DNA of 64,000 nt, taken from Chelydra serpentina (lineage: Eukaryota; Chordata; Testudines; Chelydridae). A program made the translations under genes and the position numbers. The stretch spans positions 20,664,001 to 20,728,000 of the forward strand of contig JBAIAC010000033.1 in assembly GCA_037349315.1 (NCBI GenBank), written 5' to 3'. Of the stretch, positions 33,434-48,900 are shown one piece after another. The first letter of the stretch is position 1; each line of letters starts with the position of its first letter. The notes under the pieces were generated by a model that saw only the letters and a program-made list of their open reading frames with translations, did not search any database and was not told the DNA's origin.

Positions 33434-36400
33434 CTGGCAGGGGGAAAAATGTGAAGAGAGATTAAAACAATACTTTTTCTTAGAGCCTGATTCATGATTT
33501 AACCAATCTGTGCTTTGCTACCACTTCTGCCCTTAGCTAGAATAATGCCATGCTTTGACCACCCTGAAATCCCATTGCAGTAAATGTCAGACTCACTCTC
33601 CTTCCTTTTTTCTACAGTTTAATTTGTATCCAGGCAGGAGGCCTAGAAACCCACGTGACTCAAAGTGACCCTGTCATACTGGACATACAGATAAACGTTT
33701 TTTAAACAAGATGGATTTACAGCTACGTTTTAAAGTTGGCTGTGGTTACTTACCGATACTGAAAATAGGTTGAATCTCTTCAAATTACTCTTTGGACCAA
33801 TAACATATTGTGACAGGTCAAGACTTTCCAAAGGGAAATCTACAGATGTTTGTAGCTTTTGCTTCCACCTTCCATCATAGGAGAATCTAGAGAGAGCATA
33901 AATCAGCACTAGCCAGAGCAATGGTTCAAGAGATGTCCCAAGTTGATTCCATGTTTATAATTATTTCTTACTCACTAATTTTAACGGGGAATCTGAGCTA
34001 AATAAGACTAAACAGTAAATTTCACAGCTAAGCAGTGTGTCAGGGCTACCTTACAATTTAAGGCAGCTGTACTGTAAAAACTTACATGTGTGTGCAACTT
34101 TACATACTAAACTCAATGGGACAACTCATATGCGTGTTTCCAGGATGGGGGCCTAAGAAAATAGGAAGCAGATGAAAACTAGATGGAAATTCTTGATATC
34201 CATGGGCTCAGGTTGTTTGTAAAACATTCTGTATTTTTTAAAAAAAGTCTATTGCTTTACTTACCTCTAAAGTCTCCATTAAGGCCAAGTTAACTATAGT
34301 TATAGATACATGTTCACAACTTATTTTCTTACCGTTTCAAGTGCACCAGAAGAACTGGTGGCAATTTCCAAATCTCTAATTTTTTCAAAGAATCCCTTCG
34401 TGTTTTGCAATGGCTACAGTAAAATCTGTTGTTATCTGTAAGTTTCTCCTCTTTGGAGAACAATCTAAGGCATTCCTAGGACAAAACACAGAAAACACAC
34501 TTAAAAGCCTGGTGTTTATAAAAATAAAGATGTAGCTCAAATATTTGTCTGCTATTGTACAGGAGCTACATGTGCACCATGTTTCATAAGAATAATTAGG
34601 AGACTTTAGTTCATGAATCTATTCATGAAAATAACTTTTACTCCACATAGGTTCTAACTGTAGCTACTGCTTTTTTTTTTTTTTTTTTAAACAAAAGCAA
34701 GTATCCTACTATAACCTCCAATAAAGAGTTTAGTTACTACAAAAAAGTTGGTGCCTTTTGTGCTACTGTAGTTTAAACTACATCTATCAGTGTAGTAATA
34801 TACGTAAAAATGATCAATTGATTTTTTTTAAATCCTCCCCAAATAAAAGAAATTGAAAGAAAAAGACAACCATATATACCAGGGGTCTCACACACGCGGC
34901 CCACGGACCACATGCAGCCCGTGGAGTTATTTCCTGCGGTCCGCCATCGGCGTCAACTCCACTGGCAGCCAAGCTCCAAACATTACTGTTTATATTTTAT
35001 TAAAACCCCTCTTTGCATTACAGTTTTTAAAAAGTTAATACATTGACTTTTAATAGAATACTATATTACTCTTCATTTTTGACTATACTTTTGTATCATT
35101 GTATGAAAAGGTTTCAATGATGTGGCCCTCGGGCCAATTTACTAGTTCTCATGTGGCCCTCGTGATGATTTGAGTTTGAGATCCCTGATATATACCATGG
35201 TTCATTCTAGCGCAAGTTACACTGGCCATATTGACATACTCCCAACCAAAAAGGCTGAAGCAGAAGTAGCACCATACAAAAAACCTGAAGAGTAATTATG
35301 TTATTGCAGTAAAAGCACACATTCTCTCTCTATTACTAACTAACTTACCTGTAGTGTACATTTACTAGTGGATGCAAGTGGCAATGACAAATACATGAAA
35401 GCCTCAAATGTTCGGGACTTTTTGTGACACGTAAGACACTGCACTGTAGATTTGAACTGGCCTTGAAAAAGTGCCACAATAATAGATTCATTGAGCTGCT
35501 TGTGTTTGTGCCAGGCTAGTTCTGCTCCTTTGAAGTCATCAAGATGATCATTATTTTCTTCCTTATACCTCTTCCGATTGTCAGCCTGGATATTATAAAA
35601 TTAAAATACATATAAAATGATGCTATATGGTGATAAGGTAAGTACAAAGATGTGAAGTTGTATGATAAGGTTTTATACACCATGCAAAAACTTTTAAACG
35701 TGCCAACAAGCTATATAATTGTTATCTAGTCATATTTCTGTGTTGTCCTCTTTAGCACTTCCTACAGATGCACAGGATAAACACTTATTGTTAGGATTTC
35801 ACAACTCATTTTACTGCCATCTCTAAAACACCCCATAAGCAATGACAGCACATGCTTCACTATTAGCACAAGTTGATTTAGATAGTTAACCTGTATTTCA
35901 GGAGTTTACTGAAGGCTTCTTGCACAAATCATTTGCTGTACAGATAATATATTTGAAACACTCTGGTTTATATACTTTATAAAGATTCACACCATCCCCA
36001 CTGTGAATATCAACTGTGATGGAATCCAATTAGGAGAAACAAATCATCTTTTCCCCCCCAAAGCCATTATTTATTGCATGAAAATGTGTCCCTTTCTGGC
36101 AAGTTATGCCTCCACTATCGGGGTGGGTGTGGGAGACATATAGATTTAAATGCAACAACAAAATTCTGAAAACAGAGATATTAATTTAAAATAATAAGAT
36201 GAGGTAAAGTAGTTTAACTCATGATCATGACATGGAGAATGTATAAACATCACTAGACACACAAAGGAACAAGTATTATGCTGCAATTTACTTCCTTCCT
36301 AATGGGCCATAAAATAGGTGGTAAAAATAAGGAAAAAAGACAGACTGAAGACAATACTTTTAAATGAAGAAACATCTGCATACATATTACTATATTTCTG

Positions 36401-36949
36401 GCTTTATTATACATTTAACTCAGGAAAAAACAGGAAGTGTAAGGAAAGAGTATAAAAAAATAATGATCCATAATTATCTTAAACAATATCCTTGTTAAGT
36501 GTGAGAAAAGACAAAAATTTTCAAAGGACTTCGCTTTAATCAAATAAGGCTCTTGGAGAGATCACCATTTTGAAATCATGCAAACGCTCTTCTTAAAATT
36601 AAAAATGGACTCATGCTACACATAGGTAACAATGTGCAAATTGCCACTTGTATCTAAATGGCCATTTGTGTATCTAATTATTCATTTAACCTCTCAATTG
36701 CAGTATCTTTAGGCTCAATTCTTGGCTCCTCCTCCAGCTACTTTGTCCTAAAGCAGCTAAAAAGCTACCCCTAGCAGGGCAGCTCAGGATTCCCCCTGAT
36801 ACAAGGAAGTTCTTGGTAGTGCAAAGCTAGCGTAGCTACACCACCCATCCCATATGCTCTATACGGGAGGTGTGCCAGGGCAGAGTGTCTGGATACAGCT
36901 CATGCGGCCCAGGATGAGGGGATGGGAAAGGTGGCTGTGAGAACGAACG

Positions 36950-36990
<41 letters not shown>

Positions 36991-39900
36991 ACGTACGTCA
37001 AGTGTAAACTCAGCACAGCAGATAATTTGATCCCTGTGTGCACAAAGTAGGTATGCAATTGCATACATAGACATTTTTCAATCGGGTCCTTACATTGTAC
37101 TACTTATTTCCATCTTCATAATAGCATAAAACTTCTGCCACTAAACTCAAGTAAACATTTTATATTTCTGTACTACAGTCTGAGATGTGTGATTTATCAG
37201 CAGGGGATTACTTACTTTATTTAGATCTTCATGCAGTCCATCCATTAAAAACAGGAGCAATTCTTGGGAGTCTTGCTGACTGTATCCTGAAAACTGGTCA
37301 TTGATCTTCCCAATCGTAATTTTAAAATCTTTTGGACTGATATATCGGTATTGTCCTGTCCACAATGCTTTCATTATGATGCCGAACTCTTCTGCCACTT
37401 CACCTTTATGCCCCAAGAGATTTAACCTACACAGTTAAACAGAAATACTGAGTATTATATTAAGCCATTAAAACAACAAAATAGTTTCCTTTTTTTAATC
37501 CAAGATTGGGTGAAGATGAAGTAAATTTTCCCAAGATTAGACAATCACTTATGTCTTGATCCTGCAAACCCTCATGCATATATTTAACTTTACACACACA
37601 CACACTTTTGCTGGACTGGGGTCTTACTGAGAGTCTTATGTGATACAGTTTGAGTACACCAGGCTGAAGCAGTTAAAACTTTTATTTACTTTGACATCTT
37701 GCTGTTCACACCCAGAGGGTTTCCACTTCTCTGATTTGTACCAACTGTTAGCAAGACTTGCTCTTTTTAATCTCTGCAATACGCCCAGGCACCGAGATGG
37801 TGGGTGCAATAGAAAGAGTTTCCCTAGCAAAGCACACTATCTCACATCCAAATGTTCGAAAAACCCTCTCACATTTATACTCTAACATCTGTTACTTTTA
37901 ATATGACTGAGGTTTTAAAAACATAATGACCCCATTTTATATGTTTTGAATTCAAAGTGGTAAATACACATTCTGAATTCAGCCATGTAATTAAAATAAT
38001 CCAAGATAGAATAAGAATATTTATTACCTATTAATGTCATCTTGATACAAATTTCTATTGAAATAATCAGCCAGATGTGGTGCATTGCAGAGACACTGCA
38101 ATATGGAGTTCATATAGCAAGTGTTCCCTAAATTACGAAGTCCTGTGAGAGCTGGTCCAGATCCCCCAAACACAGGGTTAAGATTACGAATCTGTGGTGC
38201 AGAGAGCCTTGAGATTTCAGCTTTAGTGTAACATACTGGTCTGTAAGGAAGAAACTGTTGTTAGCAAACTGGAGTTTTCTATTCTTATTACTACACTTGC
38301 CTTATGGCCTATCATAATGCTCTGTTCTGTCATGTGAGCAGCCTATCCTTCCCTAATATCGTAGGTCAGAACAAGTTGGGAGCTCTGAGAAAGCAGTGAG
38401 TTTTAGCCCTTGGAATTAAACAGTGTGCCTCATGTAATTTAACAGACTTCTCCAGAGCTAGTCAACACCACTTGGTTGGAGAGATACCTGTCCTTGGCCG
38501 GAGATGCAGATCCGTATGCTCAAAGCACATAAAATATCAACAAACCCACCCTCCTCACCAGGAAATAAAATATCCTTCCCGAGGAAGCCATAAAATGCCA
38601 TAATTTAAGGTATTCAAGACTAGACAAGGGAATAATGGGAGATTCTGTAGCAATTTATAAATACTGGCCTGCGGTGATGCACAGGGATAGACTAGATCAA
38701 CGTTTCCCAACTGTGGGGTCAAAGAATTAAACCTAATATAATTTAGAAATGGAAAATCTTTCCATTCCACAACAAACAGCAGCCTAAAGCCTAATAACAC
38801 ATAGACAAATGACTGCCATTTAAAAGTCAGCATTTACCAACACTCCCCACATAGTGGTGTCTAAAATCTCTACATGTTATTCTTGGTAAACAAGGAGAAA
38901 TCACTGTTCAATGGGGATCACTGTATACTGTGTTCTGCTTTGAGCTTTGCAGCTATGTAGTTTAAGTCTACCAGAAACATTCCATGTAAACCAATGGGAA
39001 AGAGTTAGTAGAATTCAGGTGGGCAAACTCGAGACCCTATAATGTTGTACCAGCTGTGATGTTTTGACTTAATTTATCAGACATACTTATTTTCACGACT
39101 GACTGCAGGAGTTACAGGAATTTTTTTCTTCTCTTCCTCCTGAATGGCTTGGGTTATATCTGGTGAAGAGTAGGATCGCTTCAATTTGGAGTGTTCTCTG
39201 TCCCGTTCAGCAGTCACCTGTGGCTTGGCTTTATGAGTTGGTGGAGTGGATGGTGGGGTGGATGAAGGAGCCATTTCCGGGGGATACATCTGAACAGTAT
39301 TTGTTGGTGAGTGGTAATAACGAAAGGTCCCAGTGATTGGATCCAGAAACTTGGGTGACAAAAATTAAAGTTTAAAAACTGAGTAAAATCCCTCAATAGA
39401 CTAGTTGGTTAATACTATTAAACTACTAAAAACACTGGCCAGAATCATTCTAATATGAAGAGATTGCAGACTACAGTAATGTGACGATCTCAATATCTAG
39501 TGAATAGCATCATTCTTCCCAAAGTATGCATTAAATATTGCTGACAAAGCTCCAGTCATTTCATTAACAATAATCTTAAAGTTTAGAATCTACAATCATG
39601 TAGAAATTTAAAGAGGAGAAAAAAAGTCAACCCAAATCTATTTTATAATGAATGTGCAAATAAAAGCCATTACCACATTCCAGATAGGTGATTTAACTGT
39701 CTAGATTTTTGGAAATTATAATTACCTTTGCCCAGCCTGCAGGCAATCCTGGTACTATCCTCCCCATTTCTTCACTTCGTGCTCTCATCAACGGCTCCCG
39801 CTGGGACTAATATAATACAATTAAAATATAAAGGCACATGAAGTTATTGTTATGCAGCGCAGCATGTCTAGTTTGTCTTTAGTATTCTGTAAATTCTCCA

Positions 39901-42900
39901 TCTAGCTAAACGGTTACACATAGAACAATTCAATAAGAACCACTAGTGTTCTAAGTAGAAATTTGGATTTTTTTGTCTAGGGCAGAAAACTGATAGTATG
40001 TTTCTATTATTTAGCATTAATTGATCTAAATGAATGACATGCATTGTCACACACCAAAATAATGCAAATCCATCTAATTGCACATATAAAAATTTGATTC
40101 GCCAATTCCTTTATTATCAAAATCACTTTAGGTATGTGTGTGTTTGTGTGTTCTCACTAAATATTTATGAACGACTCTCTCCCTCCCCATAAAAAAACAA
40201 CAACAACAACAAAAACACAACTCCACCACAAAAAGGAAAAAAGGAAAACAGTGGGATGACAAAAAGTATATATATATAAAAAGACATGAAACACTTGTTA
40301 ATCCCATAGGAGACATAAAGTACTTTCACTTGGAAGTCTTAAATATGTTTTGCTTTTTACACGAAAAAATGAAAAATGTAAAGTAACACAAACAGCTGCA
40401 GAACACAGCACAGATTCCTCCTAAAGAGAAGATCTTAAAAATAAATGAGGTGGAATTTAACATGAGATAAAATTACAATATGACATGACATCTGCTCTGG
40501 GTTTCTTTCAGCTACATACAACACACTATATTTACTTTAAGTCTTTCAGTATCTTGTTCAGTATCCTCTCTTTGAGCTCCACTTTCTGGTTGTCCTTTAA
40601 CCCCAGTATGCTGTAAAAGATTTTGAAAAGAGACTTTCAGTTTTCATATGGAATTACTGAGTGTCAGTGAGTGAGTGGCACTTCGCTATAGCAAGTGTTC
40701 CTTAAATTACACTATAGTAAAAGATTGTTGGGTAACCTCAGTTTGTTTCAGTGACTACAACAGGCACATACTGTGACACTCTACCTCAAATCAGCACCCT
40801 GAAACCCCCATATTCACTCCTGTCATATAATTATGATATATTCCATACAAAGCATGAAATAGAGAATCATAGAAGCCCATTTCTTCTTGTCCCATCTAAG
40901 ACAAAATCATATCGCAAGTCTAATTATGGAGCTGCTAGCACACCTTCACGATATTGATAAAGAAAAAAAGGATAAACAAAAAAGATTTGATGGACTAATT
41001 GCTTACATTTAATATGGTATAGGAAGTTTAAAAGTAGGGTTTTTTATATTTCTATATGAAGTTGAAATGTTTACTTCTAACATCCCACAGTTATTAGAGC
41101 TGCGCAAAATGTATGTCAAAATTAAAAGACACTAGATTTGTTCATCTCAGTTTATGGAGCTTCTGAAAGATTAAGATCACTGATGTTAGGCATAAATTCC
41201 ACTCCCCTAATCTGAAGGTTAGAGAAAATGTCAACATCTTTTTATGGTGCATTTTCAAGCTGTAAATGTGGCTATTAACATGCAGTGAAGCCCAACCTAT
41301 TTCTTCAGATCTTCTGATTAGCTGATTCTATTTTATGACCACAGGAGGGTAATGTGACGGGTTGGGTCACAGAGACCCCTTGGGGACTGTCACCTGGTGT
41401 GCGGAGACTCTCTCTGAGACCAAGACCAAGTCCCAAGCTGGCAGAGAAATTGGGCTCAGAAGTAGTCTCAGCACATCAGGTGGCAGTGCCAAGGAGGTCT
41501 CTGTGACCCAACCCATCACAGGTAAATGTGACTGATCTTGTTCACTTTGCCCAGGCTTTAGTGGGATAAAGGAAGAAGATATGACAGAAGATATGAGAGT
41601 GGGGAGCAGACCAGCCCTCAAACAAATCACTGGATGGGGGTAGTAAACTACTTGTCCTTCCCCCACTCGTTAACAATACTATGACCGTTATCCTCTCCTG
41701 CAAGACTTCTGTCTAACCTGGGGCATTTGGGTACCAATTATGGCTCTGTGATTCTGTCCTTCCCCAGCAAGTTACAGCAGTAAATAGAGGATTGGTATAA
41801 CAGAGTAGAGTGCTACCATGCCTCTGAAATGCCCCCTGTGCTGGGGCTGAAAGGATAGACAGAATATGAGTCAGTTCTACTGGCTCTATATCAGCAGGGA
41901 TTTCAGTGGGAATGAGGATCTGCCCCTTTAGGGTTTGTTTTGAGTTTCTCTCTAGTTTTAAATCAAAATGTCAGGTCCCAAACAAAACCCAGTTACTTGC
42001 AGTTAAATACCTCGGCACTGGCATTTTCCCAATGCAACAATCTGATACACACTGACAAAACTGTGCCAAGGGATTACTCTATTTTCATTTTGTGGCTGTT
42101 GAACTGCTCGTTTGCTAACCTTGCTTGAGACTGACACCCCTGTCACAGATGTATCTCCTAACGCACGCCTCTGCATTTCTGGTGTTCGAGTTCCCTTTTC
42201 TCTTTCTTCCGCAGATACTTTATCAAGCTCAGGTTTTTTTGCAGCAGTGTTTTCATGTTCGGTTTTATTTTGTCTTTTTGCTTCTAATACTTCTTTGCGT
42301 GCTCTCTCTTGTTCTTCCCTTTCCTTTTGTTCCCTAATTGCCTGATCTTCTTGCAGTCTCCTCTCCCTCTCTTCTTTTGACTGCTTTAGCTTTTCTTGGT
42401 GCTCCTTTTCTTCCTGTTCCTGCTTCTCCAATTTGAGCTTATCTCTTTGTTTCTCTTGTTGTCTTTCCCGCAATTCTTTTTCCCGTTTGCTCTTCTCCAA
42501 CAGGGAAGCTGTTTCTGCGTGTATGCGGCTTTTCTCTTCTTCTGTCAACATGGTCTTTGCATCAAATGGAGGCTTTGTGGAACGGTCTGGAATCATTCTT
42601 CCATTCTGAATAGGATGTTTGTCAAGAGTTGTACCTTCAGATTTTGGACTATTAACATCATCAAGAAATTTTGCTGAAGGCTTTTTAGTACGATCAATCT
42701 GGAATAATAAAAACAAGGTATAAAATGAGAATAAAATGTTAACTAGAAACATTTGTTACAGTCCCTAATATCACATAGCACTAGGATCCTCTAGCAACAC
42801 TACTTTCTTTAACTAAACTGCCTTTGGACTTGTATAAGTAAAGCCTACCACATTGTTTTAGCCATCTTGCTTTTCAAAACTTTCATTTATGGAACCTATT

Positions 42901-45900
42901 AGTGAAAGATGTTCCATCAAAGTTCTGTGCAGACTTTAGTTTACTTACTCCTGGCCTTTATTAACATTCCTTGAGGGCTGAAGCAGACATTTTCAAGGGC
43001 GGGGGGGGAACCCACCTAGATTTGTACTCCTCACTTTTAACATGTTGGCTGCTATGCTATAGATTTATAATAATTAAGCTTTCAGTAGAAAGCCCTGAAT
43101 AGAAATCAAAATTATGTTTCTTCAATGTAAAAAAAAAAAATGTGTTTAAGGAAAGATATGTGAAAGGGCAATACTGAAAGACAACTTAGAAAAGTCTACT
43201 TCTGCCAGATAAAACAAACATGATGGAAACAAGCAGACTGTTGTGTCATCCATTTGATTTTTAAAAGGTTTTGCATAATTCTTCTTGACCTGCATATTCC
43301 ACCAGAAACCAGAAGGCAATTTAGTAGTTGGGAAACAGGACTAGAGCTGAGAACGTTAGTGTTAAGAGTCTTGAGTGGCCTCAGGCAAATCACACACCAT
43401 GCGTGTTTCAGTTTACTCATTAATAAAACCAGGATATTAGGTGAGTATTAACAGTTTGTACAGAACTTTCAAGGTAAGTAGAGTTAAAACTGATTTTTAT
43501 TAGAACTCAATGCTAATTCTCAAACTCTCACAAGGTGAGCTGGATCTTTAAGGTGGTTAAGCCCCAGCTCTGACTTAGGCATATTCTTCCCTGTCTTCTG
43601 ACAGAGCATGTGACTGAGTGGGGGAGCAAGTATTTAAGAGCTGCCTGTGCCTCAGCCCAGCGAGAGACTAAGAGAAGAGCAGAGTGTCCTAGGACTCTTT
43701 TCATGGAAGCCTAGGGAAGACCCTTGAGACTATGAGCAAAGTGCAGAAAGTAGCCTAGGGAAAAGAAAAAGTGAGAGCCATTTCATGGGTTAGGGTTCGG
43801 GTTCCTGGACTGAAGTCTAAACTAGAGGGAAAACCCAGTTTCCCCTTATGCCTCAACTACATTGCCAGGAGAAGGAAGCTAATGCTCCTGTGATGAAGGG
43901 GGAACAGGACTGCTGTAAGCTCCTGCCAAACGAGGAGACAGTACAAAGCCAGGAGAAAGGGCTGTGGGAAAGCGAAGAACCTTGTGGAGTCCCTGCAGTG
44001 AGAAGAGTAAATCAGTGCTCATTTTTGATTGTCCATACGGGGGAATATTCTTGCTTCGGTTAGAAGACCAAGGCACACAGACCACTAAAGCACCTTAATA
44101 GCCTGGGAAGACAGGCTCAAGAGGCAAGACGACTGGGAAACTGAGATTTGAGATAATTAAGAGGTAAGCCATGCCCTGACGTGAACCAAAATGCTAAAGT
44201 TCACCACATGCTGTGTGATCAGAGTAATTGGGAATTTAATTGTATTAAGTCAGCGATGCTCAATCAAATGCAGAAAGCTGTGAGGAAGCAGTAAAACTAG
44301 ACTTTTCCCATTTGCAGGTCTCTTTTTAATAAAACATAGTTAACATGGACTCTACAAAGCTACATAGAAGTTTTCTTTTAAATGAAAGCTTAAACAAGAA
44401 AGAACATATCTTACCTGTGGGATATTTATCACAGCATATATTGGGTGCACTACAGGTGAACTGTTAGTTTGAGGGGTAGCAGCAACTGGCGCACTTGGAG
44501 TTGGTGTGTTATGTGATCCTGTCATCCCCTCTTGATTATTTCCCATTTCATCATTCTCAGTCACTTCTACTGGAGTGGGCTTTACGTGGACAACAGGTGG
44601 TGGAGGAGGAGCTGGCTCTTCCAGAGAGGGATAAGTAAAATCCACTGAAAACCACAGAAATATAGTGCTTTTAAAAAAAATAAATTATGTATGTAATTAG
44701 CATCCTAATCTAATGCAGGAGCAGGCTATTAAGTTTAATATATATTTAAATTGCTGTATATAATCTTAGATTACTTATTTATTCTTTTAAATGTATTTAA
44801 AATGTCTTCCTTATACTTACAAGAGACAGACACTGCTTCACTCTTGCCACGTGGGGGTGGAGTTACTTTGGCATTTGTTGTGTGTTGGGGATAGCAAAGA
44901 AGCCAGGTCTCATAACCTCCTTCCAAGACTAAAGGCTCACTCCGCAGTATAGTTTTACTTTCCCACTGGAAAAAGTTAAAATGAGACATGCCTGACTGTT
45001 ACATTTTAGCAGACAGGCTATTGTCCAGATTGCCGATCAGTCAGTTAATTCGTTATTATTTAGACTGTAAACCCTTTAGGGAAAGGATTCTCTCTCCTAC
45101 GTTTGTACAGCACCCAGCACAATGGGGCTCTAATCCCAACTGAAGCCTTTAGGCACCACCATAATATAAGTACTTATATTACTATTAGCAGCAACCCTTG
45201 AATTCTGAAAGTATGCCATTTATGCTAACCATATGCTTGCTAATGCCTCTCATGGCTTACCTTTGTTCTGTGAATAGGTGTATTAGCTTTAACATTTTAA
45301 AAATCTGCCAACAACAAACAAAAACCCAGAATTTCAGACTTGAGACTGCCACCCTGTCCTGAGCTCACTAGTATGACCAGAGAGCTTTGTGGGGTTCACA
45401 AAACGTGTGTAGCAATACATATAGAAAACAGGCTGAGCTGGCACTAATTCTCAGTCCTTCTAACTTTGCAGCTTTAGGTGACAAAGTGTAGTGTGCACAA
45501 GAGTCCTTTTACAATCTCAATTTATTTCAAGAAAGCAGAGAGGGGAACACTTAAAATTGTAGTATGTAAATTCTATCAATTTGATCTTTCACCATTGAAC
45601 AATTTTAACATAACTGTTCAATTTCTAAACTCTTACTGTAGCAGAAACTCAGGCCAATCTAATCCGTGCTCCCCCAGTAAACAGAACCAGAGAAGATGGC
45701 CAAGAGTGTTGATGGGGGCTTCTCACTTTCTCCCAACTCCTCCAATCTTGGAGGCTTCTGGCTCACAGAGATTTACCTCCACTCTGGCAGCCATGGATTG
45801 CCTCATTAGACATTTGGTAGTGGGCCACTTCCCAGAGCTCCAAGGAATGATATATTATGAGTTAGCAAGAGAGAGGAGAGAGACTGACTGAACATGTCCT

Positions 45901-48900
45901 TGACATACTAATACAGGGGTTGACAAACTATGGCCCGCCAGCCAGATCTGGCCTGCCAGCCATTTTAATCGGGCCCTCGAGCTCCCGCTGGGGAGCAGGG
46001 TCTGGGGCTTGCCCCACTTCGGTGCTCTGATTCTCCAGCCGGGAAGCAGGGTCGGGGGCCACTCCATGTGGCTCCCGGAAGCAGCGGCATGTTCTCCCTC
46101 CGGCTCCTAAATGTAGAGGCAGCCAGGAGGTTCTGCTCTGCACGCTGCCCTAAGCGCCGCCCCTGCAGCTCCTATTGGCCGGGAATCGCAGCCAATGGGA
46201 GCTGTGGGGGTGGTTGCTATGGATAGGCAGTGTGCAGAACTACCTGGCCGTGCCTCTGCATAGGAGCCAGAGGAGGAGGACATGATGCTGCTTCCGGGAG
46301 CTGCTTGAGCCTCTTTCTGTGCCCTAACCCTCTGCCCCATCCCTTATCCCCCTCCTGCCCTCTGAACCCCTTGGTCCCAGCCCAGAGCACCCTTCTACAC
46401 CCCAAACTCCTCATCTTCAGCCCCACCCCAGAGCCCACGCCCCCAGCTGGAGCCCTCCCAGTTCCCCCCACTTCCCCGTCCCAGCCTGAACGCCTCATTT
46501 CTGGCCCCACCTCAGAGCCCACACCCCCAACCAAAACCCTCACCCCCTCCTTCACCCCAACTCCAATTTTGTGAGCATTCATGGCCCGCCATACAATTTC
46601 TATTCCCAGATGTGGCCCTCGGGCCAAAAAGTTTCCCCATCCATGTACTAATACAAGGACAGCCATTTCCCCAAATGATCTGTAGGTCAGGCAGATAAGA
46701 ATTTTTAAAGAGATAGTTCACAACATTTATCACATTTACCCGCCCCACACAGTTAGCTATGGTGTCCTCAGCCAGAAAGAGGAAGCAGGTGAAAAATGTG
46801 AGAGAGAGACATTTGTGGTATCAAAACCAGGCAGTCTCGTTGAAAACCATAGGAAGAGATGCTAAGGTGTTTCACCAGAATGTTTATCTGTTTTTCTTGC
46901 ACTTTAGAATTACAGCTCCTTAAAAACCACTTCTCATCAACCAGGATAATAAAGTTAGACAAATATAAAATGCCAAACTTGTATACCTTAAAAAGTGCAT
47001 CTTTCAGGCTCTGTAGAGTTGTTCCTAGCTGCAAGTCTCTTGCAGAACTAAACCAGTCAAGCAGTACAACATAATCAACATGTCCCCTCTTCTTCCATGG
47101 ATCTTTAGAACTATCTGGGAGTTTAGCTTCAATCCAATTAGCAGTGACTCTGGAATATAGGAAAATGTGTTTGAGTACAAACAACAGATTTTGTCCAAGA
47201 ATACCTAAAAACATTTCTTAGACTGCGTATAGATGATAAAGGAATGATTATATGCAATACATATCAAAGAACCAATGAACCTAGATCTGTTCTTATATTA
47301 GTGCATCTGGAAGCTTAAACTGGCCAAATGTTCACAACTCATTCATTCATTCATGCCAGTTACTTTCTGAAACTGAAAGCATAAGCTTACTGCACTTTAA
47401 CAAGTTGCTTATAAGTCTTGTATAAGGAAATGGTTTTCAGTCAGTCTAAAATGGAATATAGTAAGTAAACCAGAGAAATATATTTTATTTCTCTTCCACC
47501 AAATGGTTAGAGTTCATTACTATCAGTGCATAGTCACAAGATTATACCACACAAAGGTTATTCCATACCCAGGATTGATAGCCTCTTCTGGAACACTGAT
47601 GGAATTTGGAATACAGGATTCCTGATAATCTTTCAAGCTTCGAGCATCCATTATGAGCAATTCAATGTTTTTGTCCATCATCATTGGAAACAGTTTCTCA
47701 GCAGTGATTGCTCCTTGAGATACAGAAGCTATTATATGCAAAAATATATTACAAAGAGAAACAGAAATCACTTGTGATCACGTCTCATGGGAGAGGTCAA
47801 GACTCTTGTTTGCAAATAAATAAGACCACGGAATAATGTAGTTTCCAGAAAAAATGAATTTGAACATTGAGGGCCATCTCCCATGTGAAATTCTGCCCAC
47901 AAAATCATGAAGGTGGGACATCTAACATGAATATCTACAGCTCTTGGCTTCCACTGTAACAGTCAGTAGCTGTTCTTTGATTTTATACAATATTTAAAAA
48001 CTATCAGTTTAAATGATCAGTATTGTCACCTTAGTCTGCACTTGTTTATAGACTGAAGGAGAATTCAAGAGAAGAATTTCACGTTTGTACAGTGTAGAAA
48101 TGGAGCCTGGGGGAAAGGGTCCTTTATTTAAATCAAAATTTTCTTACAAAAGTCTCTTGTGAAATATTCAAGGCATGTTTCTATCAGTTGTAGCTGGTGA
48201 CTGGTTTGGTTTTTTTTGTCCTGTTTGACCATGCCAAGGTTAGTTCGGTTTACATTTGAAATAACTACCTTGTGAATTACTGTGTAATGATCAAAATTCA
48301 GTAATTCCTAAAAGCAACCACTACCAAATCACCTGATGACACATAAATTGAGGACAACTTTTATGAAAGTCATGGGGAAGTGAGCAAAGAAGTCATAAAA
48401 AACCTCAGTGTCAAATGTAATTTTAACAAAAAAGCAGACTAGGGAGGCTCAACTGATATACTGAAGTGTCATAATTAACAAGTACAATGCTAAATTAAGA
48501 TGGTGCACTAATTTTGATTTTAAAGAGAGGAAATCATAACTGGGGGAAGTGAAGGAAGCTATCAGAGAATCTAAAGCCAGAAGGGACCACTGTGATTGTC
48601 TAGTCCAGGGGTTCTCAAACCTATTTGACCGCGCCCTCCTTCTTGGTGTCTGTGGTTGTTTACGACCCTCTCTCCTGTGCTTCTGCTACACAAGTACACA
48701 TATGGCCACCCAGCTATGAAGGCAGAGCAGAGAGTGGTGGCTGCTGGTTGGTTCTGAAGGCAGCACTGCCACCAGCGGCACAGAAGTAAAGGTGGTAATA
48801 CCATACCATGCCACCCTTATTTCTCTGCTGTGGCAGCGGCGCTGCCTTCAGATCTGGGTACTTGGCCAGTAGCCGCCCCTCTAATGTTTCTCGTGCTGCC

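Noticed and set aside
42003..42119. Extension of USP8 exon 10 to an in-frame stop
   Set aside because: A GTTAGC donor at 42119 joins in frame to exon 11, which matches the family; the extension is intronic read-through.
46217..46666. Minus-strand open frame of 149 codons, and 61568-62032 with 154 codons
   Set aside because: Both are the same frame through the G-rich interior of one non-autonomous hAT family, Gly-rich and without any motif.
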